A stretch of DNA of 64,000 nucleotides, from positions 186,001 through 250,000 of the forward strand of contig SACZ01000005.1 in assembly GCA_023369685.1 (NCBI GenBank). The letters are read 5' to 3'. The DNA comes from Prolixibacteraceae bacterium JC049. GTDB taxonomy: Bacteria > Bacteroidota > Bacteroidia > Bacteroidales > Prolixibacteraceae. The position numbers and the translations under genes were made by a program. Under the pieces are notes generated by a model that worked only from the letters and a program-made list of their open reading frames with translations, had not been told where the DNA came from and made no database searches. Within the stretch, counting starts at the first letter, position 1. Every line of letters starts with the position of its first letter. Positions 26,937-35,688 of the stretch are shown here, in pieces.

Positions 26937-26944
26937 TAACTTTG
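26937..26944 (+). promoter_or_regulatory. Promoter -7 element for the FG-GAP lipoprotein gene
   Basis: TAACTTTG matches TAnnTTTG, with a transcription start expected near 26950. This is 17 bp ahead of the first ATG (26967) and 50 bp ahead of the second (27000). Confidence 0.5.
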
Positions 26945-26999
26945 TTATTCGATTATACATCGAATTATGGCAAAAGTAAACAATATATTTCCGCCCATC

Positions 27000-28430
27000 A
27001 TGAAAACGATAAAAATTGATGCATATTACCTTATAATTCTAACGTTCTTCACCATTTCGTGCCAACAACACATTCCTTTCGAAACCATTTCTGAAGGGCA
27101 TATTGTCAAAGCCGAAGGTTTCTCTCAGGGAACAGCATGGGGAGATTTCGACAATGATGGTTTTGAAGATCTTTTTGTCACCAATAGCTGGACCAATGGA
27201 AACAACTTTCTGTACAAAAACAACGGCGATGGCACTTTCACTCATCAGGATAAAGCAGCACCTGCTAACGACGGCGGAAATTCCAACGGATGCTGTTGGG
27301 GGGATATCGACAATGATGGCGATCTGGATTTATTTGTAGCCAACGTAAACGATCAGAACAATTTTCTATATCGAAATAATGGTGATGGTACTTTTGAGAA
27401 AGTAACAACCGGAGATGCAGTAAACGATAAAGGCTGGTCGTACACCTGCTCCTTTGCCGATTACAATCGCGATGGATGGCTCGATTTGTTTGTTGGTAAC
27501 TATAAAGACCAAGCCAACTTTCTGTACACCAACGATGGCCAGGGAAATTTCATTCGCACCCATATTTCGCCATTCGACACCGATAAAGGAAGCACACAGG
27601 GAAGTTCGTGGGTAGATAGTAATAATGATGGGTGGCCCGATTTGATCGTAGTAAATTACCATAAAAACTTCATGTACCGAAACAATGGCGATGGCACCTT
27701 TACACGTGTTAACAATGCAATTACCAAAGAAGATAATAACTCTTTTGGCTGTTCATCGGCCGATTTCAACAACGATGGTTTAACAGACCTATTTATTGCC
27801 AACTGGCAGGGTAAAAATCAACTTTTCCAAAATACAGGCAACTTCGAATACCTGAAAATCACTTCGGGAGAAATTGTCAACGAACGCCTCGATTCAGAAG
27901 GCAGTAGCTGGGGCGATGTGAACAACGATGGATACCTCGATCTGTTTGTAACCAACGATGGGAACAACTCATTTTTCCTAAACGACGGAGATGATTCATT
28001 TTCGAAAGATGAAACCATTTCTCCGGTTAACGATAATGCCAATTCCAATGGTGTTACACTAAACGATTTCGATAATGATGGCGATTTGGATTTATTCATT
28101 GCCAATGGAGGGAATCAGCCCAACCTTTTATATCGAAATCAACAAAATAGTGGAAATTGGTTGAAAGTGAAATGCACTGGCACAACAAGCAACAAAAGTG
28201 CAATTGGTGCTAAGATTATTTTGTATCACAATAAGAAAACTCAATACCGCGAAATATCGGCACAAACCGGAGGTGGCTATGGAGCACAAAATGGCTTAAT
28301 TGCCCATTTCGGCATTCCGAAAAATCAAACAAAAGTCGATTCGCTAATGATTCTTTGGCCTTCAGGGAAAAAATCAATCAAAAAACAGATCGATATCAAC
28401 ACAATCATCCATATCTTTGAATCGAACTAA
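27000..28430 (+). CDS. FG-GAP/VCBS-repeat lipoprotein with ASPIC/UnbV C-terminal domain
   Basis: The open frame starts at 26967, but ATG 27000 directly opens a lipoprotein signal (YYLIILTFFTISC). The first start would add only 11 residues. Seven FG-GAP repeats follow, each with a calcium-binding D-x-[DN]-x-D-G loop and a DLF/DLI end (WGDFDNDGFEDLFV, WGDIDNDGDLDLFV and so on to LNDFDNDGDLDLFI). Seven is the number expected for a closed integrin-alpha-like beta-propeller. The last about 85 residues are an ASPIC/UnbV domain (GAKIILYH, QTGGGYGAQNGLIAHFG, MILWPSGKKS). Predicted surface lipoprotein for adhesion or glycan binding. It is followed after 51 bp by two glycosyltransferase genes. Confidence 0.87.
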   Translation: MKTIKIDAYYLIILTFFTISCQQHIPFETISEGHIVKAEGFSQGTAWGDFDNDGFEDLFVTNSWTNGNNFLYKNNGDGTFTHQDKAAPANDGGNSNGCCWGDIDNDGDLDLFVANVNDQNNFLYRNNGDGTFEKVTTGDAVNDKGWSYTCSFADYNRDGWLDLFVGNYKDQANFLYTNDGQGNFIRTHISPFDTDKGSTQGSSWVDSNNDGWPDLIVVNYHKNFMYRNNGDGTFTRVNNAITKEDNNSFGCSSADFNNDGLTDLFIANWQGKNQLFQNTGNFEYLKITSGEIVNERLDSEGSSWGDVNNDGYLDLFVTNDGNNSFFLNDGDDSFSKDETISPVNDNANSNGVTLNDFDNDGDLDLFIANGGNQPNLLYRNQQNSGNWLKVKCTGTTSNKSAIGAKIILYHNKKTQYREISAQTGGGYGAQNGLIAHFGIPKNQTKVDSLMILWPSGKKSIKKQIDINTIIHIFESN

Positions 28431-28481
28431 AATAGAAATAGCAATTTCGCGTTATTTCACTGTTTATCTCATTGAACAAAT

Positions 28482-29207
28482 ATGAAGCTGAGCATTATTA
28501 TACCACTATACAACGAAGAAAAATCGATCACTCAACTTTTAGATAAAGTGCTATCGGTTCAATTCGAAAAGCATACCGACTCGTACGAGGTTGTTATTGT
28601 CGATGACTGTTCTGCAGACAAATCTTACTCTATTGTTTCAGGGTATATTGCTGACAAACCTCAATTTCAGCTTTTTCAGAATGAGAAAAATATGGGCAAA
28701 GGAGCAGCAGTAAAACATGGTGTTTCCAAATGCTCTGGCGATACTATCATTATTCAGGATGCCGACCTGGAACTTTCTCCATTGGATATTCCATCGATGA
28801 TTAAAGCCATGAAAGATCTAAACGTAGAATTCATCAACGGTTCACGCTATCTTCCAGGTTTGATTCGCCCGGTTAGTTCATTTAGTCGTTACTGGGGAAA
28901 CCGTCTGTTCACCAATCTTACAGCCATTCTTATTAATGTAAAAATTACCGATATGGCTTGTGGCTACAAATTAATTAAGAAGTCGCTTTGGGATCAGATT
29001 AGCCTGAAAGAAAATCGCTTTGGATTCGAAGCCGAATTAATCATAAAAGCACTTCGAATTAAGAAAAACAATGTAGCTGAAGTTCCGGTACAATATTTTC
29101 CAAGAAACGAAGGGGAAGGAAAGAAACTTCGTAATAGTGATGGATTCAAAATTCTATGGACCATTTTCAAATGGGGAGTTTTAATTCCATCTAAGCGTCA
29201 AAAATAA
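28482..29207 (+). CDS. Polyprenyl-phosphate glycosyltransferase, DPM1-like (GT2)
   Basis: A 241-residue soluble or membrane-associated GT-A enzyme, the size of dolichol-phosphate mannosyltransferase without membrane tail. Motifs: LSIIIPLYNEEKSITQLLDKV at the start, VVIVDDCSADKSYSIV, GKGAAVKHGV, and IIIQDADLELSPLDI (metal-binding DAD). MACGYKLIKKSLW and FGFEAELIIKAL are also present, as in DPM1 homologues. It probably moves mannose, glucose or another hexose from a nucleotide donor to polyprenyl phosphate. The next gene, 10 bp away, encodes a multi-spanning GT-C transferase that would use such a lipid-linked sugar, so the two form a natural pathway pair. Confidence 0.88.
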   Translation: MKLSIIIPLYNEEKSITQLLDKVLSVQFEKHTDSYEVVIVDDCSADKSYSIVSGYIADKPQFQLFQNEKNMGKGAAVKHGVSKCSGDTIIIQDADLELSPLDIPSMIKAMKDLNVEFINGSRYLPGLIRPVSSFSRYWGNRLFTNLTAILINVKITDMACGYKLIKKSLWDQISLKENRFGFEAELIIKALRIKKNNVAEVPVQYFPRNEGEGKKLRNSDGFKILWTIFKWGVLIPSKRQK

Positions 29208-29217
29208 GCCATATCAG

Positions 29218-31134
29218 ATGTCTTTCAACGTAAAATATTCGTTATCGAAAATTAGCATTTGGGTGATTGCAATAGCCATTGCTCTTACTGCCAATTCTCA
29301 CAGAGGTTGGAAAAAGAAAAATAAAATCATTGCATGGGATGTTGTCTCATACTACGCCTATCTTCCTGCCACTTTCATTTACAACGATATTGCGTTAGAA
29401 AAACCAGAGACCTTAAAAGAAGGCACTTTCTGGCCCAGCGAAACACCCATTGGAAAGAATTGCATTAAAACATCCATGGGAATGTCGATATTGTATGCTC
29501 CATTCTTTTTTGTTGGACATGCTATTGCCAAAGTAACCGATTACCCGGCCAACGGTTTTTCGCAGCCTTACAAAGTGATGCTCATTCTCAGTGCTCTGTT
29601 TTATATGCTACTGGGACTTATCTTTCTTCGGAAAATATTACTACAATTCTTTTCCGACAAAGTAACTGCCATTGTCTTGTTTCTTTGTACAATTGGCACC
29701 AACTACCTGTATTACACTGCCTATGAAGCCACCATGCCTCATGGGTATAACTTTTCGCTTTTTACCATTTTCATCTGGCTTACAATAAAGTGGCACAAGC
29801 AACCCAAGTTCACTACAACACTATTTATTGGATTGCTTTCAGGGTTAATTGCTTTAATCCGACCAACCAATGCACTGGTAGGATTAATATTCATACTCTG
29901 GGATGTTAATTCGTGGGATACACTGAAAGGTAAAGTGACATTATTTATAAAGCATTTTCCATTGCTAATATTGTTGGTTTGTTCGGCATTGTTAGTATGG
30001 GTTCCTCAGTTTTTATACTGGAAACATGTTTCAGGAAGCTTCCTCTATTTTTCTTATTCCGATAACGAAGGTTTTTTCTTCAACACCCCACATTTCATTC
30101 GAGGATTATTCGGTTTTAGGAATGGATGGTTTCTATATACTCCAGTGATGCTTTTAGCCACATTAGGAATTCCTAGTCTCATCAAGAAAAAATCTCCATT
30201 AGCTGTTGCATTGCCTCTATTCTTTATTATCAATGTCTACATCATTCTTTCATGGTGGTGTTGGTGGTATGGCGGCGCTTATGGTCAGCGACCATTTATT
30301 GATAGCTATGCATTAATGGCTTTCCCTTTGGCTGCAATTATTTCTGATTTTAGCTCGAAAAAAAAGGCCATTCAATATTCTTTTTACGGACTTCTTGTGC
30401 TCCTTTTAGTATTAAGTCCGTTTCAAACTAAAAAGTATACTTACGGATCAATCCACTGGGATTCGATGACAAAAGAGGCATACCTAAAAGCTTTTTTCAA
30501 ATTAAGGCAGCCTGCCAATTTCCATTTGCTTCTACGCACTCCCGATTACGAAAAAGCCAAAGAAGGAATCTACGTTTCGCATCCTTATGGAACCAAACGC
30601 TATGCTAAAAAGTTAAACACAATTGACTCTAACGCCACAGAAACGCACATTCTCTTCGATTTAAACAAGGTTACTGAAGACAATAAGAAGACTATTTCGA
30701 CATGTGGTAAATTCAAAGCCAACACTGCAGATATAATCAGCAATGACGGTTTTTCTGGGAATAAGAGTTTGAAAATTGGAAAGAAACATCCATTTGCATT
30801 TCTTCATCAGATACATAATCTGCAAAAGAATACTGAAGTTGTGTTACGCGTAAGGCGCAAGGGCGATTATGGATACTTAATTGCCACTTACGAGAAGTCG
30901 GATGAGTTTTACCTTTCACAAAATGTTGCCTCCAAACAATTGGATAATGGCTGGCAAGTATTGGAACTTCAGTTCAAAGTTCCTGCTAAACTAGATGGAC
31001 AAACTCTTCGCTTCTATTGTCACAATCCTTCAGAAAATTACTCCCTATTCGACGATTTCGAGATCTTCATCATGAAGCAAAAAGAGAAAACTACCGAAAA
31101 CGAGCATTTCTACGATCTATTTTTCTTCGAATAA
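29218..31134 (+). CDS. GT-C type membrane glycosyltransferase (PMT/ArnT-like) with C-terminal jelly-roll-like module
   Basis: A 638-residue integral membrane protein with about 10 or more helices in residues 10-410. The first extracytoplasmic loop holds IIAWDVVSYYAYLPATFIYND, the acidic-residue position expected of the GT-C catalytic loop. ATMPHGYNFSLFTIFIWL and LSWWCWWYGGAYGQRPFID follow. Residues about 490-628 form a beta-rich domain, EVVLRVRRKGDYGY...YSLFDDFEIFI. This clearly resembles the N-terminal module of the divergent CotH lipoprotein. The enzyme likely transfers a sugar from polyprenyl phosphate to a protein or glycan on the outer side of the inner membrane. Partner: the DPM1-like gene just upstream. 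Confidence 0.78.
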   Translation: MSFNVKYSLSKISIWVIAIAIALTANSHRGWKKKNKIIAWDVVSYYAYLPATFIYNDIALEKPETLKEGTFWPSETPIGKNCIKTSMGMSILYAPFFFVGHAIAKVTDYPANGFSQPYKVMLILSALFYMLLGLIFLRKILLQFFSDKVTAIVLFLCTIGTNYLYYTAYEATMPHGYNFSLFTIFIWLTIKWHKQPKFTTTLFIGLLSGLIALIRPTNALVGLIFILWDVNSWDTLKGKVTLFIKHFPLLILLVCSALLVWVPQFLYWKHVSGSFLYFSYSDNEGFFFNTPHFIRGLFGFRNGWFLYTPVMLLATLGIPSLIKKKSPLAVALPLFFIINVYIILSWWCWWYGGAYGQRPFIDSYALMAFPLAAIISDFSSKKKAIQYSFYGLLVLLLVLSPFQTKKYTYGSIHWDSMTKEAYLKAFFKLRQPANFHLLLRTPDYEKAKEGIYVSHPYGTKRYAKKLNTIDSNATETHILFDLNKVTEDNKKTISTCGKFKANTADIISNDGFSGNKSLKIGKKHPFAFLHQIHNLQKNTEVVLRVRRKGDYGYLIATYEKSDEFYLSQNVASKQLDNGWQVLELQFKVPAKLDGQTLRFYCHNPSENYSLFDDFEIFIMKQKEKTTENEHFYDLFFFE

Positions 31135-31174
31135 TTTTTCTAGCCAATCAGATCGATTATTTTTAAGAAAAAAT

Positions 31175-33406
31175 TTGATTGTTATGCCAGGATCTCTTGT
31201 AAACCCCAAAGCAAACTTTGGAACTATTCCGGTTTTTTTAACCGCTTTATCAACCATCTTAGGAGCAATCTTATTCCTGCGTTTTGGCTGGGCTGTTGGT
31301 CAGGTTGGATTTGTAGGTGTTATCGGTATTATTTTATTGGGCCATTTGGTTACAATACCCGCCGCTATGGCTGTTGCCGAGATTGCCACCAATCAGCGCG
31401 TTCAAGGAGGTGGAGCCTACTACATTATTTCCCGGTCATTCGGACTAAATATTGGTGCAGCAATTGGCATAGCACTATATCTTTCTCAGGCCATTAGTGT
31501 CGCCTTCTACGTCATCGCATTTGGGGAAGCATTCGATCCGGTCATTCAATACCTAAACGAAACTTATCAGTTTTACATTCCTGACAAACGCTTTATAACT
31601 GTTCCTGTAATGGCATTGCTGTCCATCTTAATCCTTACTAAAGGAGCCAATGTGGGAATGAAGGCACTTTATGTAGTGGTTGCTATTCTTCTTAGTTCCA
31701 TTGCATTTTTCTTTATGGGAGATTCGCCCATAAAACCAACCGAAGTGTCATTCAATGGGCACGTAGATGAACCGCATAATTTCTTCTATGTATTTACCAT
31801 TATATTTCCGGCATTTACGGGGCTAGCAGCAGGTTTAGGACTTTCTGGCGACTTACGTGACCCTAAAAGATCGATACCTCGAGGTACCCTTTGGGCTACC
31901 ATGGTAGGAATGGTTATTTATATTTTGGCGGCATACAAATTCATGATTTCTGCCTCTCCCGACGCCTTAGTGGAAGATCAACTGATCATGCAGCGAATTG
32001 CTGCCTGGGGACCAATTGTTCCCATCGGACTAGCTGCGGCAACACTATCTTCGGCATTAGGATCGATTATGGTGGCACCACGTACATTGCAAGCCATTGG
32101 TGTGGATGATATCTTCCCCAACAAAGGTTTAAATCGCTGGTTCAGCAAGGGGCGCATAAAAGATAATGAACCGATTAATGCATCGGTAATATCTATCATT
32201 ATTGCATTTGTATTTGTTTTTATGGGCGATGTAGACATGGTGGCACAGGTAATTTCCATGTTCTTTGTGGTAACTTATGGAGCCATTTGTCTTATCTCGT
32301 TACTAGAACATTTTGCTGCCGATCCGGCATACCGTCCAACATTCCGATCACACTGGGCAATTTCGCTGATAGGTACTTTTGCTTCGTTCTGGCTCATGTT
32401 TAAAATGAATGCACCATATGCTGCAGCTTCGCTATTTTTAATGGGAGTTTTCTACTATTTCATTACTAAGTACAGCCAGGACAAGCGTGGCTTGAACAAG
32501 CTTTTCAAGGGAGTAGTTTTCCAATTGAGCAGGCAGCTTCAAATATTTGCCCAACGGGCTGATAAAGAAGACAGGGAAGTTAGCTGGCGACCATTTGCCA
32601 TCTGTATTTCTCACGACACCTTTAAGCGCCGATCAGCATTTGATGTGTTGCGATGGATTTCGTATAAATATGGTTTTGGTACTTATATTCATTTCATAAA
32701 AGGTTTACTTAACGAAGAGACCAATCAAGAATCGAAAGACACACTTAAGCGCTTGATTAACCTTGCCTCGGGAAGTAAAAATAGAGTTTATCTCGACACT
32801 ATCATTTCGCCATCTTATACCTCGGCAATTGCTCAGGTTGTACAACTTTCAGGTATTTCAGGCAAAGGAAACAATATGATTCTTTTCGAGTTTTCGCGTA
32901 GTAAACCCGAATCGATAAAAGATGCTGTAACCAATTACGAACTGATTAATTCTGCCGGATTTGATGTTTGTATTCTAAATACTTCGTATAAAAGTTTCGG
33001 TTACAAACGGGAGATTCATATCTGGATTAGTGCCGAAGATTACAATAATGCCAATCTACTAATTTTATTGGGCTTCATCATTTCTGGTCATCCTGATTGG
33101 AAAAAAGGAACAATTAAGATTTTTGCCATCTATCCGGAGAATCAACAAGAAGAACAGCGTAAGGTGTTGATTGATCAGATCAAGGCTGGTAGAATTCCAA
33201 TTAGTCCTGCCAACGTAGAAATGATACCATGGCAAGAAGGTACCAATCGCAAAGAGGTTATTGCACAGAAATCGGCCGATGCCGATCTTACACTTATTGG
33301 TTTCAGAAGCGAAACACTGAGCGAAGGCATTGAGCTATTCGATGGCTATGGCGATGTAGGTAATATTCTTTTCGTTAGTGCCAATCAAGAAAAGCAACTC
33401 GATTAG
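31175..33406 (+). CDS. SLC12-like cation-chloride cotransporter / APC-superfamily permease
   Basis: A 743-residue membrane protein. The first about 430 residues form a 12-helix APC transporter core. TIPVFLTALSTILGAILFLRFGWAVGQ is the helix-1 signature of the Na-K-Cl cotransporter family, and VQGGGAYYIISRSFG and FPAFTGLAAGLGLSGDLRDPKRSIP are also conserved in that family. The C-terminal about 300 residues are soluble, with an SLC12-like alpha/beta domain (VCILNTSYKSFG, IKIFAIYPENQ). No amino-acid-permease-only marker contradicts this. Likely ion or osmolyte transport; the ions cannot be deduced. It stands alone between the glycosyltransferase group and coaD. Confidence 0.82.
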   Translation: MIVMPGSLVNPKANFGTIPVFLTALSTILGAILFLRFGWAVGQVGFVGVIGIILLGHLVTIPAAMAVAEIATNQRVQGGGAYYIISRSFGLNIGAAIGIALYLSQAISVAFYVIAFGEAFDPVIQYLNETYQFYIPDKRFITVPVMALLSILILTKGANVGMKALYVVVAILLSSIAFFFMGDSPIKPTEVSFNGHVDEPHNFFYVFTIIFPAFTGLAAGLGLSGDLRDPKRSIPRGTLWATMVGMVIYILAAYKFMISASPDALVEDQLIMQRIAAWGPIVPIGLAAATLSSALGSIMVAPRTLQAIGVDDIFPNKGLNRWFSKGRIKDNEPINASVISIIIAFVFVFMGDVDMVAQVISMFFVVTYGAICLISLLEHFAADPAYRPTFRSHWAISLIGTFASFWLMFKMNAPYAAASLFLMGVFYYFITKYSQDKRGLNKLFKGVVFQLSRQLQIFAQRADKEDREVSWRPFAICISHDTFKRRSAFDVLRWISYKYGFGTYIHFIKGLLNEETNQESKDTLKRLINLASGSKNRVYLDTIISPSYTSAIAQVVQLSGISGKGNNMILFEFSRSKPESIKDAVTNYELINSAGFDVCILNTSYKSFGYKREIHIWISAEDYNNANLLILLGFIISGHPDWKKGTIKIFAIYPENQQEEQRKVLIDQIKAGRIPISPANVEMIPWQEGTNRKEVIAQKSADADLTLIGFRSETLSEGIELFDGYGDVGNILFVSANQEKQLD

Positions 33407-33475
33407 TATCTAAATCGATTAAAAAATCGTACAAGTTTGTACCTTGTGCGCCCAAAACAAGAAAAGGTAGTAAAC

Positions 33476-33961
33476 ATGGATAAAAGAATTGCAGTTTTCC
33501 CAGGATCATTCGATCCTTTCACCATAGGACACGAGTCGATTGTTAAAAGAGCACTTCCTCTTTTCGATGAAGTAATCATTATGATTGGATACAATTCCAA
33601 TAAAAAATCGTTCTTCCCTATGGAGAAACGCATTGAATGGATTCAGCGTGTTTTTAAAAATGATCCGAAAGTTAGAGTGGAACAACACGAAGGACTTACA
33701 GTTGATTTCTGCCGTAAGGTAAATGCCAACTACCTGCTACGTGGCTTGCGTACAGCTTCCGATTTCGAATACGAAAGAGCCATTGCTCAAGTGAATAAGC
33801 AAATGTATCCCGATATTGAATCGGTTTTTATTCTAACAATGCCTGAGCATACTCCTGTGGCATCTACCATCGTACGCGATATTATTTTGCACAACGGAAA
33901 TGCCGATCAGTTTTTACCTACTGGTATTACCACTGACGAGTTAAAAGAAAGTAGAGAGTAA
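33476..33961 (+). CDS. coaD: Phosphopantetheine adenylyltransferase
   Basis: Makes dephospho-CoA from 4'-phosphopantetheine and ATP. The frame is open from 33437, but ATG 33476 gives the normal N-terminus MDKRIAVFPGSFDPFTIGH. The TIGH nucleotidyltransferase motif is in the expected place and length is 161 residues, typical of CoaD. Further signatures are LLRGLRTASDFEYERAIAQVN and TPVASTIVRDI (SST-like ATP site with S-T). The extra 13 residues of the longer frame have no counterpart in the family. It sits 69 bp after the SLC12-like gene. Confidence 0.96.
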   Translation: MDKRIAVFPGSFDPFTIGHESIVKRALPLFDEVIIMIGYNSNKKSFFPMEKRIEWIQRVFKNDPKVRVEQHEGLTVDFCRKVNANYLLRGLRTASDFEYERAIAQVNKQMYPDIESVFILTMPEHTPVASTIVRDIILHNGNADQFLPTGITTDELKESRE

Positions 33962-34038
33962 AAGGGAGACAGGGAAAAGAAGAAGGGAATCAGGAGACAG
34001 GAAATAGAAAAAGGACGTAACTTAAAACTACATCAAAA

Positions 34039-35451
34039 ATGAAATGGTTTGTTTTTATTGGAGTAATATTCATGAGTTTGAACTCAATCGCTCAACATGT
34101 TATTGTCAAAGGTGGTAGTAACGATTATTCTGGTAAAAAACTTTCATTTTATATCGATAATGATCCCATTACCCACTCTGCTGAGAAAGTGGGAGAATCA
34201 ATGGTTACTGGAAAAAATAAGTTCAGAGCGAAAATTTCTATCAATCAGCCTCAACAAATATGGTTCGATTATGGTGTTTTTCGCTTTTTCTTTTTTGTCG
34301 AGCCTGATAAAAAATACCAAATCCAACTTCCTCCGTTTAAGGGCAAAGCGGAACATCAAAAACGATCACCTTTTTTTCGTCCTGAATGGGTTCAGCTAAA
34401 AGTGAACAACGAAGATAGCACACAGCTTAATAACCAAATATGGAACTTCGAACGCGAATTCAACCGCGAATTAGATAAGGTAATTCGTCCATTGGTTGAG
34501 CGCCGTTCGGTAGCGCATATGAAGCAATTACAACAATTTATCTCCAGTTACATTAAGCAAGGAGGTTCTACTTATTTTCACTTCTACCTCCATTACAAAT
34601 TAGGTTATGTCGAATTACTGCGTGACACTCGTTCTGCCAAAAAAGTTTTAACCAAATATTTTCAATCCAACCAATTGCAGCTAAACATTCCAGTTGCCAA
34701 TTCGCTATTTCAGACTATCTCTAAGAATTTCTTAATCGAAATTCCTAAAAACATTTCTCCTCAACTGAATAAATTACTTGGACAAAAAGATTTGAAGAGT
34801 GTTAAAACCATCGCAGGAAGCTATGTTGGGCTCTCAGATCCTTATACCGAATTGCTATTATTGAAGAATTTCTACAATAGCTATTATCGTAAAGATTACA
34901 GTCCGAAATTGATGGAAGAGCTAATTCAGTTGCAAACCAAATCATCGAACTCGAAGATTTCGAAACTGGCTCAAAAAGCATTGGAGAAAATAAGCTATTT
35001 GCGTCCGGGCACCGAAGCTCCTTCATTTTATCTGATGAATCAGAAAGGAGAACGAATCAATTCGCAATCGCTATATGGGAAGTTTGTCTACCTCAACTTC
35101 ATGCGCTCCGACGATTTTGCCTCTCAACAGTATTTGAAAATATTAAACGAGTACAAGCAAAAGTTTGGCAAAGATCTTGAAATTGTATCCATTGCTGTTC
35201 AGGATACGTTCCAGAAAGCTGTTGATTATTTCAAGCAAAACAACTACGATTGGCAACTACTACGAGGTGCCACTACAACTAAGATTAAAGATCAATACAA
35301 AATTGTCACCTATCCTACATTTTATTTAATCGATCCGGATGGAGTACTTCGATTATCTCCAGCACCTTCTCCTGCCGAGAATTTCGACAAACAATTTATG
35401 CAGATTTTACGCCAACATCGAATTCAGCAGGTGAGAAAAAGAGGCAAATAA
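34039..35451 (+). CDS. Exported TlpA-like thioredoxin-fold protein lacking the CxxC active site
   Basis: A 470-residue protein with signal peptide (WFVFIGVIFMSLNSIAQ, cleavage near residue 19). An N-terminal beta-rich domain and a helical middle precede a thioredoxin fold (about 325-465): GTEAPSFYLMNQKGERI, then LYGKFVYLNFMRSDDFASQQYL. The position where TlpA relatives have W-C-x-x-C reads RSDDFAS, with no cysteine. The cis-proline strand IVTYPTFYLIDPDGVL is kept. So the fold is present but thiol redox chemistry is not expected; a binding or chaperone role is more likely. It is preceded by a purine-rich spacer after coaD. Confidence 0.83.
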   Translation: MKWFVFIGVIFMSLNSIAQHVIVKGGSNDYSGKKLSFYIDNDPITHSAEKVGESMVTGKNKFRAKISINQPQQIWFDYGVFRFFFFVEPDKKYQIQLPPFKGKAEHQKRSPFFRPEWVQLKVNNEDSTQLNNQIWNFEREFNRELDKVIRPLVERRSVAHMKQLQQFISSYIKQGGSTYFHFYLHYKLGYVELLRDTRSAKKVLTKYFQSNQLQLNIPVANSLFQTISKNFLIEIPKNISPQLNKLLGQKDLKSVKTIAGSYVGLSDPYTELLLLKNFYNSYYRKDYSPKLMEELIQLQTKSSNSKISKLAQKALEKISYLRPGTEAPSFYLMNQKGERINSQSLYGKFVYLNFMRSDDFASQQYLKILNEYKQKFGKDLEIVSIAVQDTFQKAVDYFKQNNYDWQLLRGATTTKIKDQYKIVTYPTFYLIDPDGVLRLSPAPSPAENFDKQFMQILRQHRIQQVRKRGK

Positions 35452-35571
35452 TTAATCTTAATTTTACATGCTTTAAAACAGCTAATTCTTAATTTACAGT
35501 TAACAAACACTTTAAGTCTGTAAAAAAACTCAGCTATAAAAAAACAATTCGTTCAGTGTTAAAAAGATTCC

Positions 35572-35579
35572 TAACTTTG
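35572..35579 (+). promoter_or_regulatory. Promoter -7 element for pyrE
   Basis: TAACTTTG matches TAnnTTTG. Transcription would start near 35586, giving a leader of about 100 nt before pyrE. That leader contains TTGTTAACAA and GTGTT...AACAC dyads but no T run, so no terminator is evident. The 237-bp gap holds no gene. Confidence 0.5.
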
Positions 35580-35688
35580 TGACCTGTTCGGATCGGGCTG
35601 CTATGCCTGCTTTTAACGTCTTAATCATTGTTAACAAGGTGTTCATTTTTCAACACAGAAGTGCACACATACAATAAAACATTACATC

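Noticed and set aside
26967-28430. Regular repeats of GATxxxGACAATGATGG-like DNA suggesting a repeat array
   Set aside because: They encode the FG-GAP calcium loops in one continuous frame, with variable spacing and sequence. This is protein repetition, not a CRISPR or satellite.
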